Below are positions 8,090 to 16,392 of a DNA stretch of 47,670 nucleotides, one piece after another. The position numbers and the translations under genes were made by a program. Position 1 is the stretch's first letter; the number at the start of each line of letters is the position of its first letter. The notes under the pieces were generated by a model. The model did not search any database. It was not told the origin of the DNA and worked only from the letters and a program-made list of their open reading frames with translations. This DNA comes from Erythrobacter sp. (lineage in GTDB: Bacteria > Pseudomonadota > Alphaproteobacteria > Sphingomonadales > Sphingomonadaceae): assembly GCA_013822695.1 (NCBI GenBank), contig PNKW01000017.1, forward strand, positions 1 to 47,670, read 5' to 3'.

Positions 8090-9259
8090 ATGCAGAGAAT
8101 GGACGGCTGGAGAGAACGCCTTGGCGCGGGGCTTAAGGGCCTTGCCATGGCTGGAAAGAACCCCTGGGGCGGCGGAAGCGGTTCGGGCGACGATGGCGCG
8201 CCCGGGAACGAAGGCGAAGGCGGCGGCGGCGAAAGCGGCGGCCCGCGCAATCCGTGGCTCCCCGGCGGGGGCGAGCCCGGCAAGCGGCGCTCGGCCAGCA
8301 TCGAGGACATCTTCAAGAGCCGCGGCCCCGAAGGCCCGCGCCGCGCGGGCGGCGGTGGCGGCGGAGCGGGCGGCCCCGGCTTCCGCTTCCCCGAACGCCC
8401 CGATGGCAAGAGCTGGGTCCCGGTGATCTTCGGCGGCGTCGCGCTGGTGTGGCTGGGGGTGACGAGCTTCCACTTCGTCCAGCCGGGCGAGCAGGCGGTG
8501 GTGACCTGGCTCGGCGGCAAGTATTACGGCACGCTGGACTCCGGCACGAACATCACTGCCCCCTGGCCGCTCCACACGGTCGAAAAGGAGAACGTGACGC
8601 AGGTGCGATTGGAGGAGGTGCCCGGCACCAAGACCGAAAAGCTGATCCTGACCGGCGACCAGAACCTCGTCGATCTCAGCTATCTGATCCGCTGGAACAT
8701 CGCCGACCTGACGCTCTACAAGTTCCAGCTCAACGATCCGCGCAACGCGCTGCTCGAGATCGGCGAGGCGGCGATGCGCGCGGCGGTGGCGCGGCAGGAT
8801 CTCGATTCGGTGCTGACCGGTGCGGGCCGCGCGGAGATCGAGCAGGATGTGCGCATGGCGATGCAGGCGCGGCTCGATGCCTATCGCTCCGGGATCAGCG
8901 TGCAGGGGATCGAAATCAACAAGGTCGATCCGCCGAGCCGGGTGGAGGAAGCCTTCAAGGACGTCTCCAGCGCCCAGCAGGACGCCGATGCCAACCTCAA
9001 CCGCGCCCGCGCGGGCGCGAACCAGGTGCTCGCCCGCGCGCAGGGCGATGCGAGCGAATTCAACAATATCTACGAGGAATACAAGCTCGCGCCCGAAGTG
9101 ACGCGTCGCCGCCTCTATTACGAGACCATGGAGCAGATCCTGTCCAAGACCGACAAGACGATTGTCGAATCCGGCAACGTCACCCCCTACCTGCCGCTGC
9201 CCGAGCTCAAGCGCCGGGCGCAGGCGGCACCGCAGCCCTCGCAAGCGGAGGGGCAGTAA
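8090..9259 (+). CDS. hflK: HflK, membrane SPFH-domain subunit of the FtsH modulator complex
   Basis: Forms with HflC a large periplasmic cage around the FtsH protease and modulates degradation of membrane proteins. The 389-aa chain has a Gly-rich cytoplasmic N-terminus (residues ~20-95), one membrane span (VPVIFGGVALVWLGVTSFHF), an SPFH/band-7 domain beginning FVQPGEQAVV, and a helical region rich in Ala, Arg and Gln. The start is uncertain: ATG 8090 is used, while an ATG at 8147 (MAGKNPWGG) would give the NPWG opening common in HflK. hflC follows after 4 nt, with the ribosome-binding GGAGGGG inside the end of hflK. The 75-bp gap to the diverging apbC must hold both promoters. Confidence 0.93.
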   Translation: MQRMDGWRERLGAGLKGLAMAGKNPWGGGSGSGDDGAPGNEGEGGGGESGGPRNPWLPGGGEPGKRRSASIEDIFKSRGPEGPRRAGGGGGGAGGPGFRFPERPDGKSWVPVIFGGVALVWLGVTSFHFVQPGEQAVVTWLGGKYYGTLDSGTNITAPWPLHTVEKENVTQVRLEEVPGTKTEKLILTGDQNLVDLSYLIRWNIADLTLYKFQLNDPRNALLEIGEAAMRAAVARQDLDSVLTGAGRAEIEQDVRMAMQARLDAYRSGISVQGIEINKVDPPSRVEEAFKDVSSAQQDADANLNRARAGANQVLARAQGDASEFNNIYEEYKLAPEVTRRRLYYETMEQILSKTDKTIVESGNVTPYLPLPELKRRAQAAPQPSQAEGQ

Positions 9260-9263
9260 GGTC

Positions 9264-10109
9264 ATGAACGGCATGTTCCAGAACGCCCGCAACCTCGTCA
9301 TCGGCGCGATCGTGCTGCTGGTGGCAGTGATCGCCAGCGTGGTGATCGTCCCCGAAACCCATCAGGCAGTGGTGATCCGCACCGGCGAGCCCGTGCGCGT
9401 CATCAACCAGTTCCGCCCCGATGTGCCCTATGGCTCGACCGGGGCGGGGCTCGCGCCGCGCATCCCGTTCATCGAGGAAGTGCGGATGATCGACCGCCGC
9501 GTCCTCGACATCGACATGGAGCGCACCCAGGTGCTGTCCAAGGATCAGCAGCGCCTCCAGGTCGATGCCTATGCGCGCTACCGCATCATCGATCCGGTGC
9601 GGCTGGTCGAGAAGGCCGGAACCGAGCGCCAGCTCGAAGCGCAGCTGCTGCCGATCCTCACCTCGGTGCTGCGGCAGGAGCTTGGGCGCATCCCGTTCTC
9701 GGCGCTGATCAATGCCGAGCGCGGGGCGGCGATGACCAACATCACCGCCACGCTCGACAAGCAGGCGCGGACCTACGGCGCGCAAGTGCTCGACGTGCGC
9801 ATCAAGCGGGCCGATCTTCCCGAAGGCAGCCCCCTGGATGCCGCCTTCACCCGGATGGAGACCGACCGGCAGGAACAGGCCGCCACGATCCGCGCCGCGG
9901 GCTTGCGCGATGCGCAGATCATTCAGGCCGAAGCCAACGCTCAAGCGGCCAAGATCTACGCCGATGCTTATGGGAAAGACCCGCAGTTCTACGACTTCTA
10001 CCGTGCGATGCAGAGCTACCGTTCGACATTCCTTAACGCCGAGGGGCAGAGCACCATGGTGCTGTCGGACGACAGCGAGTATTTCCGCCAGTTCAAGGGG
10101 CAGCCCTAG
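9264..10109 (+). CDS. hflC: HflC, partner of HflK
   Basis: The second SPFH-domain subunit of the HflKC complex. The 281-aa protein has an N-terminal membrane span (LVIGAIVLLVAVIASVVIV), then the band-7 start ETHQAVVIRTGEP, RRVLDIDMERTQVLSKDQQ, and the conserved ADLPEGSPLDAAFTRMETDR segment. The C-terminal YDFYRAMQSYRSTF is typical of HflC. The ATG at 9264 is supported by GGAGGGG about 10 nt upstream. It is translationally coupled to hflK. The downstream gene encodes a DegP-type protease, giving the hflK-hflC-degP order common in proteobacteria. Confidence 0.95.
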   Translation: MNGMFQNARNLVIGAIVLLVAVIASVVIVPETHQAVVIRTGEPVRVINQFRPDVPYGSTGAGLAPRIPFIEEVRMIDRRVLDIDMERTQVLSKDQQRLQVDAYARYRIIDPVRLVEKAGTERQLEAQLLPILTSVLRQELGRIPFSALINAERGAAMTNITATLDKQARTYGAQVLDVRIKRADLPEGSPLDAAFTRMETDRQEQAATIRAAGLRDAQIIQAEANAQAAKIYADAYGKDPQFYDFYRAMQSYRSTFLNAEGQSTMVLSDDSEYFRQFKGQP

Positions 10110-10232
10110 GCATTCGACCAAGCGCCAACGCGAGGCGATGGATGCCGAGGGTATTCAATCGGCGTTCAGCCGCAGAAGGCGCATTTGAGGCCGCCGCACC
10201 GACGACGGGCGGCCTCCCGCACGAGGGTTTCA

Positions 10233-10261
10233 GGAACGGCGCAAGGACCTTGCGCATTTCC
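10233..10261. promoter_or_regulatory. 29-bp imperfect palindrome in front of the DegP gene
   Basis: The arms GCGCAAGG and CCTTGCGC flank one central base at 10239-10255, and after two mismatches the symmetry continues with GGAA (10233-10236) and TTCC (10258-10261). It sits about 35-60 bp before the likely start of the protease gene, in the 185-bp space after hflC. It could be an operator for a dimeric regulator or an RNA hairpin; the sequence alone does not decide. The rest of the 185-bp space shows no gene I can support. Confidence 0.45.
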
Positions 10262-10294
10262 GCAAAGGATAAGGACCAAGAGGACGTGAACAAA

Positions 10295-11827
10295 GTGCGC
10301 TATGTATACGGACTGTCGAGCGCGCTGCTGGTGGGCGGCGCTACCATTTCACTGATCACGGGCTCGCCGCTGGGCGCACAGGTGGCGCAGAACGACGGTG
10401 CGGTGATGAACCGCGTGGTGCCGGTCGCAGGCGCGCCGGCGAGCTTCGCCGATCTCACCGCGCAGCTCCAGCCGGCGGTGGTCAACATTGCCACCCGCCA
10501 GCGGGTCGAGGTGCAGAACAATCCCTTCGCCGGCACGCCCTTTGCCGAGCTGTTCAACCGCCGTCAGGGCGGCGGCGGCGAGGCCCAGCCGCAAACGCGC
10601 GAGGCGCAGTCGCTGGGCTCGGGCTTCATCATCTCGGCCGACGGGATCGTCGTCACCAACAACCACGTCATCAGCCCGCCCGATTCCCGCGCGAAGCTTG
10701 AATCGATTACCGTCACGCTGGCGGACGGCACCGAATACGAGGCCGACGTGATCGGCGCGGATGCCGCATCCGACCTTGCTGTGCTCAAGATCCGTTCGGA
10801 CAAGACCTTCCCCTTCGTCAAGTTCGGGGATTCGGCAGCGACCCGTGTGGGCGACTGGGTGGTGGCAATCGGCAACCCCTTCGGCCTCGGCGGCACGGTG
10901 ACCGCGGGGATCATCTCGGCGGTCTATCGCAGCACCGGTCAGGGCACCGCCTATGACCGCTATCTCCAGACCGACGCGAGCATCAACCGCGGCAACTCCG
11001 GCGGCCCGCTGTTCGACATGCGCGGCAATGTGATCGGCATCAACAACGCGATCTTCTCGCCCTCGGGCGGCAGCGTCGGGATCGGCTTTGCGATCCCCGC
11101 CGAAACCGCCGCGCCGATCGTCGAGAAACTGCGCGCAGGCCAGGAAATCCAGCGCGGCTTTCTCGGCGTCAGGCTCCAGCCGATCGACGAGGATTACGCC
11201 GCCTCGCTCGGCCTGCCTAAGCGGCGGGGCGAATTGGTGCAGGTTGTCGAGGACACCAGCCCGGCGGGCAAGGCGGGCATCAAGTCGGGCGACGTCCTGA
11301 CCAAAGTCAACGGCAAGGACGTGACGGCCGAGCAGACCGTGTCGTTCCTCGTCGCCAATCTCCAGCCGGGCACGGTGGTGCCGGTCGAAGTGCTGCGCGA
11401 GGGCAAGCGGATCAACATCAACGTCACGCTGGGCAAGCGCCCGAGCGAGCAGGAGCTGGCTGCCCAGGCGCAGACCTTCGATCCCGATGCCGAAGAGCCG
11501 ATGGCGCCGGGCACCTCGGACGAGACGATCGAGCAGAAGCTCGGCATGCAGGTCATGCCGATCAGCGCCGCGGTTGCGCGCTCGCTGGGCATTCCGGCCG
11601 ATACCAAGGGCGTGGTCATCGCTGCGGTCGATCCCAATGGCGATGCCGCGCGCAAGGGCCTGCGCCGCGGTTTCATCATCCTATCGGCAAACTATCAGGC
11701 CACCCCGACGGTCGAAGCGCTGCTGGCGCAGGTGCAGGCCGCCGTCGCCGACAAGCGCGAGGCGATCCTGCTGCGCGTCCAGCGCGGCACCACTCCGCCC
11801 GTTTTTGTCGCGGTGCGCATCAACTGA
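10295..11827 (+). CDS. degP: DegP/HtrA (Do) family periplasmic serine protease
   Basis: Periplasmic protease/chaperone for misfolded envelope proteins. Counting from the GTG at 10295 (510 aa), a signal sequence spans residues ~1-29 (ends SPLGAQ). The catalytic triad is His124 (VVTNNHVIS), Asp160 (ASDLAVLKI) and Ser235 (NRGNSGGPLF), followed by two PDZ domains (FLGVRLQPI onward and the C-terminal ~90 residues). I chose GTG 10295 because AGAGGA is well spaced before it and the hydrophobic signal follows at once. GTG 10286 or the far ATG 10142 are possible but would put a polar tail before the signal. It follows hflKC, and a strong terminator lies 31 bp past the stop. Confidence 0.92.
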   Translation: MRYVYGLSSALLVGGATISLITGSPLGAQVAQNDGAVMNRVVPVAGAPASFADLTAQLQPAVVNIATRQRVEVQNNPFAGTPFAELFNRRQGGGGEAQPQTREAQSLGSGFIISADGIVVTNNHVISPPDSRAKLESITVTLADGTEYEADVIGADAASDLAVLKIRSDKTFPFVKFGDSAATRVGDWVVAIGNPFGLGGTVTAGIISAVYRSTGQGTAYDRYLQTDASINRGNSGGPLFDMRGNVIGINNAIFSPSGGSVGIGFAIPAETAAPIVEKLRAGQEIQRGFLGVRLQPIDEDYAASLGLPKRRGELVQVVEDTSPAGKAGIKSGDVLTKVNGKDVTAEQTVSFLVANLQPGTVVPVEVLREGKRININVTLGKRPSEQELAAQAQTFDPDAEEPMAPGTSDETIEQKLGMQVMPISAAVARSLGIPADTKGVVIAAVDPNGDAARKGLRRGFIILSANYQATPTVEALLAQVQAAVADKREAILLRVQRGTTPPVFVAVRIN

Positions 11828-11858
11828 TCCGCGCCCCCCTTTCGGGGGCAGGACAAAG

Positions 11859-11895
11859 AAAAAGGGCGCCGGGAGCATATCCCGGCGCCCTTTTT
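11859..11895. terminator. Bidirectional intrinsic terminator
   Basis: A perfect 16-bp stem, with arms at 11859-11874 and 11880-11895 and a 5-nt loop. The core is GGGCGCCGGGA with TCCCGGCGCCC, with five A at the outer left and five T at the outer right. The T-tract therefore serves both strands. It lies between the converging degP and PBP genes. A smaller C-rich/G-rich hairpin precedes it at 11834-11847. Confidence 0.92.
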
Positions 11896-11909
11896 CGTGA
11901 GTGCCCGCG

Positions 11910-14066
11910 CTATTGCGGCGGCGGCTGGGCAGGGGGCTGGGCCGGACGGCGCGGCGGGCGCTGGTTCTGCGGCAGGCTGCCGCCGGTCGCCTCTTCGAGG
12001 AAGTCGCGGCTTGCCGCCGGGGGCGCATCGGGATCGCCCTCCGGCGTCTGCGAGGGATCGCGCCGGTCGGGCTGCACCAGATTGCCCTGTTCGTCGATGT
12101 AGTAATAATCCTCGGGTTCGCCGAACAGGGCTTCCTGATCGGGCTCGAGCTGCCATTCGGGCAGTTCGAGCGTCACGTCGAACGGCTCGACCGGGCGGTC
12201 CTTGACCGCATAGCGCATATAGGCGGCAAAGGCCTGCGCCGGAGCGCGGCCGCCCTGGAGTCCCGCGACCGCCTTGGCATCGTCGCGGCCCATCCACACC
12301 CCGGTGGTGACGCCGCTCGAGAAGCCGATGAACCAGCCGTCCTTGTTCGACGAGGTGGTGCCGGTCTTGCCCGCTACCGGCCGCCCGATGTCTGCGGCGC
12401 GCCCGGTGCCGGTCTGGACCGCAGCCTGAAGCAGATCGGTGATGCCCTTCGCCACGTGATCGGGCACGGCGGGAGACTGGCGCTGCGCCTCGCGCTTGTA
12501 GAGCACCTCGCCGCTCGCGCCGGTCACCTTGGTAATGCCGTAGGGCTCCACCGGCACGCCCTTGGCGGCAATCCCGGCGAAGGCCTGGGTCATCTCGATC
12601 ACCCGCATCTCCGAGGAGCCGAGCACCATCGAGGGGAAGGTGTCGATCTTGGAATTGACCCCGAACCGCCGCGCCATCGAGGCGACCGTGCCGAACCCGA
12701 CCTCGTTGCCGAGCTGGGCTGCGACGGTGTTGATCGAATAGGCGAAGGCGGTGCGCAGGTCAGTCTCGCCGACGTTCCGGCCATTCGAGTTGCGCGGGCT
12801 CCACCCGTCGATCGTCACCGGCGTGTCGACCACCTTGTCCTCGGGCACGTAGCCTGCCTCCAGCGCGGCGAGGTAGACGAACAGCTTCCACGCCGATCCC
12901 GGCTGACGCAGCGAGGCGGTGGCACGGTTGTAGTTGCTGGCGACGTAATCCGTGCCGCCCACCATCGCCAGGATCGCCCCGTCACGGTCGAGACTGACCA
13001 GCGCGCCCTGTGCGCCCTTGGGAGTGTTGGACTCGATCGCGGCGGTCGCGGCGCGCTGCATGCCGATATCGAGCGTGGTCCACACCTCGATCGGCTCGTA
13101 GGTTTCGGGCAGGATGATATCGAGCTGCGGCAGCACCCAGTCGGTGAAATAGCGCACCGAGTTCTGCCCGGCGTCCTGCTTCAATTGCACCGCGCTGACA
13201 TCGACCTGCGCCTGATCGGGAGTGATATAGCCCTGCGCGCGCATCAGGCCGAGTACCACCTTGGCACGGCCGATCGCAGCCTGCACGTCGGCGGTGGGCG
13301 AATAGGAACTGGGCGCCTTCACGAGCCCTGCGATGATCGCCGCCTCGCCAACGTTCAATTCGGTCGCGGGGTGGCTGAAGAATTTGCGGCTGGCGCTGTC
13401 GATCCCGTAGGCGCCTCCGCCGAAATAGACCTTGTTCAAGTAGAGTTCGAGGATCTGCTCCTTGGAGAACTTCCATTCGAGCGCCATCGCCAGCACCGCC
13501 TCGCGCGCCTTGCGGTCCAGCGAGCGGTTGTTGTTGAGGAACAGGTTGCGCGCCAGCTGCTGCGTGATGGTCGAAGTGCCCCCGAGCCGCTCGCGCGAGC
13601 CGGTCAGCCCCTCCACCAGCGCGCCGGTGAGGCGCACCGGATCGACCCCGAGGTGCGAGCGGAAGCGCTTGTCCTCGACCGCGATCATCGCGTTGGTCAT
13701 GTTCTCGGGAATGTTGTCGTAGGTCAGCCACTCGCCGAAGCTCGGCCCGATCTCGACCAGCTCGCGCCCGTCGCGCGCGCGCACCAGGATGGTCTGGCCC
13801 GGCTGGGTCGCCTTCAGGGTCGCGTAATCGGGCAGGGAGGAGGCCGCGAAGCCGACCGCGAAGCCGAGGAACACCAGCCCCAGAAGGGCAAGACCCGTGC
13901 CCCAGACGAACAGGCGCTTGAGCCACACCCGCCAGCGTGGCGGCGGCGCGCCTGTGCCGGACCCGGAGCCCTTCGAACGGGGGGGTGGCGCATCCGCGCG
14001 CTCCGCCGCCGCGCGGCGCTTGCCCCGCGCGCCCTTGTTCTGCAACTGCTCACCCCTTCTCGACAT
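11910..14066 (-). CDS. Class A penicillin-binding protein, PBP1a family (transglycosylase/transpeptidase)
   Basis: Bifunctional peptidoglycan synthase anchored in the inner membrane. After a basic, Pro/Gly-rich cytoplasmic tail (~45 residues) comes one membrane span (VWGTGLALLGLVFLGFAVGF). The GT51 domain follows, with MIAVEDKRFRSHLGVD (catalytic glutamate), GGTSTITQQLARNLFL and KEQILELYLNKVYFG. The transpeptidase domain has SxxK as SAWK, SxN as SIN (AYSINTVAAQ) and KTG in VAGKTGTTSSNKDGW. The C-terminus ends in a Pro/Gln-rich tail. It is 718 aa from ATG 14066; a GTG at 14078 is an alternative 4 codons upstream. The gene converges on degP across a shared terminator. It lacks the long OB-like insert of E. 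coli PBP1a as far as I can see. Confidence 0.92.
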   Translation of the reverse strand: MSRRGEQLQNKGARGKRRAAAERADAPPPRSKGSGSGTGAPPPRWRVWLKRLFVWGTGLALLGLVFLGFAVGFAASSLPDYATLKATQPGQTILVRARDGRELVEIGPSFGEWLTYDNIPENMTNAMIAVEDKRFRSHLGVDPVRLTGALVEGLTGSRERLGGTSTITQQLARNLFLNNNRSLDRKAREAVLAMALEWKFSKEQILELYLNKVYFGGGAYGIDSASRKFFSHPATELNVGEAAIIAGLVKAPSSYSPTADVQAAIGRAKVVLGLMRAQGYITPDQAQVDVSAVQLKQDAGQNSVRYFTDWVLPQLDIILPETYEPIEVWTTLDIGMQRAATAAIESNTPKGAQGALVSLDRDGAILAMVGGTDYVASNYNRATASLRQPGSAWKLFVYLAALEAGYVPEDKVVDTPVTIDGWSPRNSNGRNVGETDLRTAFAYSINTVAAQLGNEVGFGTVASMARRFGVNSKIDTFPSMVLGSSEMRVIEMTQAFAGIAAKGVPVEPYGITKVTGASGEVLYKREAQRQSPAVPDHVAKGITDLLQAAVQTGTGRAADIGRPVAGKTGTTSSNKDGWFIGFSSGVTTGVWMGRDDAKAVAGLQGGRAPAQAFAAYMRYAVKDRPVEPFDVTLELPEWQLEPDQEALFGEPEDYYYIDEQGNLVQPDRRDPSQTPEGDPDAPPAASRDFLEEATGGSLPQNQRPPRRPAQPPAQPPPQ

Positions 14067-14204
14067 GCCTCTGCCCACCTGATGCCGCCTGCTGATTTGC
14101 GGCGCGCAAGATCGGCCCCCTGCATAGGCAAGTTGTAACCGGGAATGAACCCGGGTTTACGCAGGCATCCCCGATGCTCGGGGCAGGTCGCCGCAAGTCT
14201 GCCC

Positions 14205-14612
14205 TCAACCCTCGTGCGGGGTGAACACCAGCGCGGCCGAATTGATGCAGTAACGCAGCCCCCCCTGCTCGGGCGGGCCGTCGGGGAAGACATGGCCGAG
14301 ATGCCCGCCGCACTTGCCGCAGCGCACTTCGGTGCGGATCATGCCATAGGTCGTGTCGCGGTGCTCCTCGATCACGTCCTCGGTCGAAGGCTTGGTGAAG
14401 GCGGGCCAGCCGCAGCCGGAATTGTACTTGGCGGTCGAGTAGAACAGCTGCGTGCCGCAGGCGGCGCAGTGGTATTCGCCCTCGTCATAGAACTTGTCGT
14501 ATTCGCCGGTGAAGGCGCGCTCGGTCCCGGCCTCGCGCAGGATGTGATACTGCTCGGGGGTGAGCTTCTCGCGCCATTCGGCATCGGTCAGGCTGCGGGG
14601 ATCGTCGGTCAT
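14205..14612 (-). CDS. msrB: Peptide-methionine (R)-S-oxide reductase
   Basis: Reduces methionine-R-sulfoxide in proteins, repairing oxidative damage. The 135-aa protein shows the two zinc-binding CxxC pairs (CAAC and CGKC), the GCGWPAF motif, [11 protein letters not shown] and the catalytic cysteine in RYCINSAAL. The start at 14612 (MTDDPRSL) is preferred over the in-frame upstream ATG at 14633 because an AGGAG/GAGAGG ribosome-binding site lies just before it. There is no signal peptide, so it acts in the cytoplasm. The following gene on the same strand direction is the PBP gene, separated by 138 bp with no further feature I can support. Confidence 0.96.
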   Translation of the reverse strand: MTDDPRSLTDAEWREKLTPEQYHILREAGTERAFTGEYDKFYDEGEYHCAACGTQLFYSTAKYNSGCGWPAFTKPSTEDVIEEHRDTTYGMIRTEVRCGKCGGHLGHVFPDGPPEQGGLRYCINSAALVFTPHEG

Positions 14613-14642
14613 ACTATCACCTCTCCTCTTCACGCTGATATC

Positions 14643-14739
14643 GGATTGCCGCAGGCAATCCGCAAGCGCGAACGCGCGCCCGCAGCGATGCGGCCTTCAG
14701 GCCGCGTGAGCGAGGATTTCGCACGCCGCAGGGCGTGCG
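14643..14739. repeat. Cluster of three REP-like hairpins
   Basis: Three near-perfect hairpins stand in a row between gst and msrB. The first is GGATTGCC-GCA-GGCAATCC (14643-14661). The second is GCGGCC-TTCA-GGCCGC (about 14690-14705). The third is CGCACGCC-GCAG-GGCGTGCG (about 14720-14739). The first and third share a GCCGCAGG centre. Such clusters resemble palindromic REP units of sphingomonad genomes; they may also protect or terminate the minus-strand gst transcript from upstream transcription. Confidence 0.55.
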
Positions 14740-14743
14740 GCTT

Positions 14744-15412
14744 TCAAGAATCAAGCAGCGAATAATGCGGCGGTGGCTTGATCGTCTCCATCCGCTCGGT
14801 CAGCAGCGGACGGAAGCTCGGGCGGCTCTTGAACACCGCATACCAGCCGCGCGACTGTTCGTGCCCGCTCCAGTCGATCCCGCCGAGGTAATCCGCGACC
14901 GAGATCTGCGCCGCCGCCGCCAGATCGGCGAGGCTCATGGTCGATCCGGCCACCCACGGACGGTTGTCGATCAGCCAGTCGAGATAGTCGAGATGCCCGT
15001 GCGCCATCTTCATCGCCTCGCGCAGCGCGCCGCTATCGGGCGGCAGGCGCAGGATGCGCTTCTTCATTCGCTCGGACAGCAGCGGCGCGGTGACGTCGGC
15101 GTAGAAGTTCTCGTCGAACAGCGCCACCAGACGGCGGATCTCGGCGCGCTGGGCGGCGGTGCCGTTGATCATCGGATTGCGGTCGACCGTCTCCTCGAAA
15201 TATTCCGCGATCGCGCGGCTATCGGGGATGATGACGCCGCGCTCCTTGTCGGCGATCACCGGAGTGCGCCCCGCGGGGTTCAGGTTGAAGAACATGTCGG
15301 AGGCCGACCACGGGTCCTCGCGCACCAGATCGAAGGGGATGTTCTTTTCGCTCAGCAGCAGCCGGATCTTGCGGCTGAAGGGGCACAGGGGGAATTGGTA
15401 GAGCAACCACAT
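14744..15412 (-). CDS. Glutathione S-transferase family protein
   Basis: A 222-aa cytosolic GST-fold protein. The thioredoxin-like N-terminal domain carries LCPFSRKIRLLLSEK, with a cysteine at the position of the active residue in beta/omega-like classes, then NPAGRTPVIAD (cis-proline) and PDSRAIAEYFEE (glutathione gamma-glutamyl binding). The C-terminal helical domain follows, including MSLADLAAAAQISVADYL. The start at 15412 (MWLLYQFPLCPF) places the first strand at the very N-terminus as in other GSTs. Substrate is unknown. It is 76 bp from the upstream hypothetical gene and may share its transcript, although a hairpin stands between them. Confidence 0.88.
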   Translation of the reverse strand: MWLLYQFPLCPFSRKIRLLLSEKNIPFDLVREDPWSASDMFFNLNPAGRTPVIADKERGVIIPDSRAIAEYFEETVDRNPMINGTAAQRAEIRRLVALFDENFYADVTAPLLSERMKKRILRLPPDSGALREAMKMAHGHLDYLDWLIDNRPWVAGSTMSLADLAAAAQISVADYLGGIDWSGHEQSRGWYAVFKSRPSFRPLLTERMETIKPPPHYSLLDS

Positions 15413-15461
15413 GATCGGGGCGTCATGCCCTGTTTGGCAGGGCGAATCCAGCGGCCTCAAG

Positions 15462-15489
15462 GACCGGCGCGGGGATATGTGCGCCGGTC
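15462..15489 (-). terminator. Hairpin after the secreted hypothetical gene
   Basis: A 9-bp stem, GACCGGCGC with GCGCCGGTC, encloses a 10-nt loop and starts at the stop codon of the minus-strand hypothetical gene. A smaller GCCCTG/CAGGGC hairpin lies further on at 15427-15443. There is no T-tract, so termination activity is only suggested. Confidence 0.4.
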
Positions 15490-15887
15490 TACAGCCCCGC
15501 GGCGGTTTTCATCAGATTGCAGGCCGGCATCATCGCCTTGACCCGCGCCGCGCCGCCCTCACCCTCGTTCTCGTCGGCGGCGCGGGTGGAGAGCGCAATG
15601 ATATCATCGCGCCCCAGACCCGTGTCCTCCATCAGCCTGGCCATCACCCGCACGAAGAACTCGCGCCCTCCGGCGGCCTCGATGTCGGGATAGTCGCTCC
15701 CCCGCGCATCGCCCACCTTCTGCCAGCGGCTGATCGTGGCAAAGACGACCGCGCAGCGCGCCGCAGCGGCGTGCTCGAGCGGGAGCGCGTCGAGGGAGAC
15801 GACCGCATTCGCGCCGGAGGCGGACGGAGCGGGGCGTTCGGCCGCGGGTTGAGCAGCGAGCATGGCGACAAGAAGGGGCGTGAGCAT
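15489..15887 (-). CDS. Hypothetical exported protein
   Basis: I do not recognise a family. From ATG 15887 the protein is 132 aa with a short hydrophobic N-terminus (MLTPLLVAMLAAQPAAERP) that looks like a signal peptide cut after AAQPA or nearby. The mature part has two cysteines, in AARCAVVFATISRW near the middle and PACNLM near the end, which could form a disulfide in the periplasm. The open frame extends upstream to 15974 but that part is Cys-rich and unlike a signal, so the internal start is preferred. It lies upstream of the GST gene on the same strand and diverges from a VOC gene. Confidence 0.65.
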   Translation of the reverse strand: MLTPLLVAMLAAQPAAERPAPSASGANAVVSLDALPLEHAAAARCAVVFATISRWQKVGDARGSDYPDIEAAGGREFFVRVMARLMEDTGLGRDDIIALSTRAADENEGEGGAARVKAMMPACNLMKTAAGL

Positions 15888-15997
15888 GGCGTTGTCTATG
15901 CTCCCCAAGATGAACCCGTGGCTACAGGAAACTGCATTGCAGCCCCGCGCAATCCGTCCTAATCCGCAACCCACCTTACCAGAGGAGAGGCATTCCC

Positions 15998-16390
15998 ATG
16001 TTCAGCCACATCATGCTCGGCACGAGCGATTTCGACCGCGCCAAGGAATTCTACGATACCGTGCTTGCGACGCTGGGCGCGAAGCCAGGCATGCTCAATG
16101 TCGCCGCCACCGGCCACCGCCGCGCCTTCTGGATGCACAATGGTGGAATGTTCATGATCAGCGAGCCGATCAATGACAAGGAAGCGACCTGCTCGAACGG
16201 CTCGACCATCGGCTTTGCCTGCGACAGCCTCGAGCAGGTGCAGGCGTTCCACGATGCGGCTGTGGCAGCCGGCGGCAAGTCGATCGAAGACCCCCCGGGC
16301 CCGCGCACCGGCGCGATGGGCACGCTGAATCTGGGTTACGTGCTCGATCTGGACGGCCACAAGCTGTGCATGCTGCACCGCGCAGGCTGA
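15998..16390 (+). CDS. VOC (glyoxalase-type) protein
   Basis: A 130-aa single-domain VOC protein. It opens with MFSHIMLGTSDFDRAKEFYD, the strand-helix typical of the family with a possible metal-binding histidine, and closes with GYVLDLDGHKLCMLHR, with a conserved D-x-DGHK pattern. The ribosome-binding site AGAGGAGAGG lies just before the ATG. Many proteins of this type are annotated as glyoxalase or bleomycin-resistance proteins but the substrate is not shown. It converges on metW with only 2 nt between the two stop codons, leaving no room for a terminator outside the genes. Confidence 0.85.
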   Translation: MFSHIMLGTSDFDRAKEFYDTVLATLGAKPGMLNVAATGHRRAFWMHNGGMFMISEPINDKEATCSNGSTIGFACDSLEQVQAFHDAAVAAGGKSIEDPPGPRTGAMGTLNLGYVLDLDGHKLCMLHRAG

Positions 16391-16392
16391 TC

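Noticed and set aside
10233..10237. GGAAC as the -35 of an EcfG-type stress promoter for degP
   Set aside because: No CGTT-like -10 is found at the required 16-17 nt spacing; the bases are better explained as part of the palindrome.
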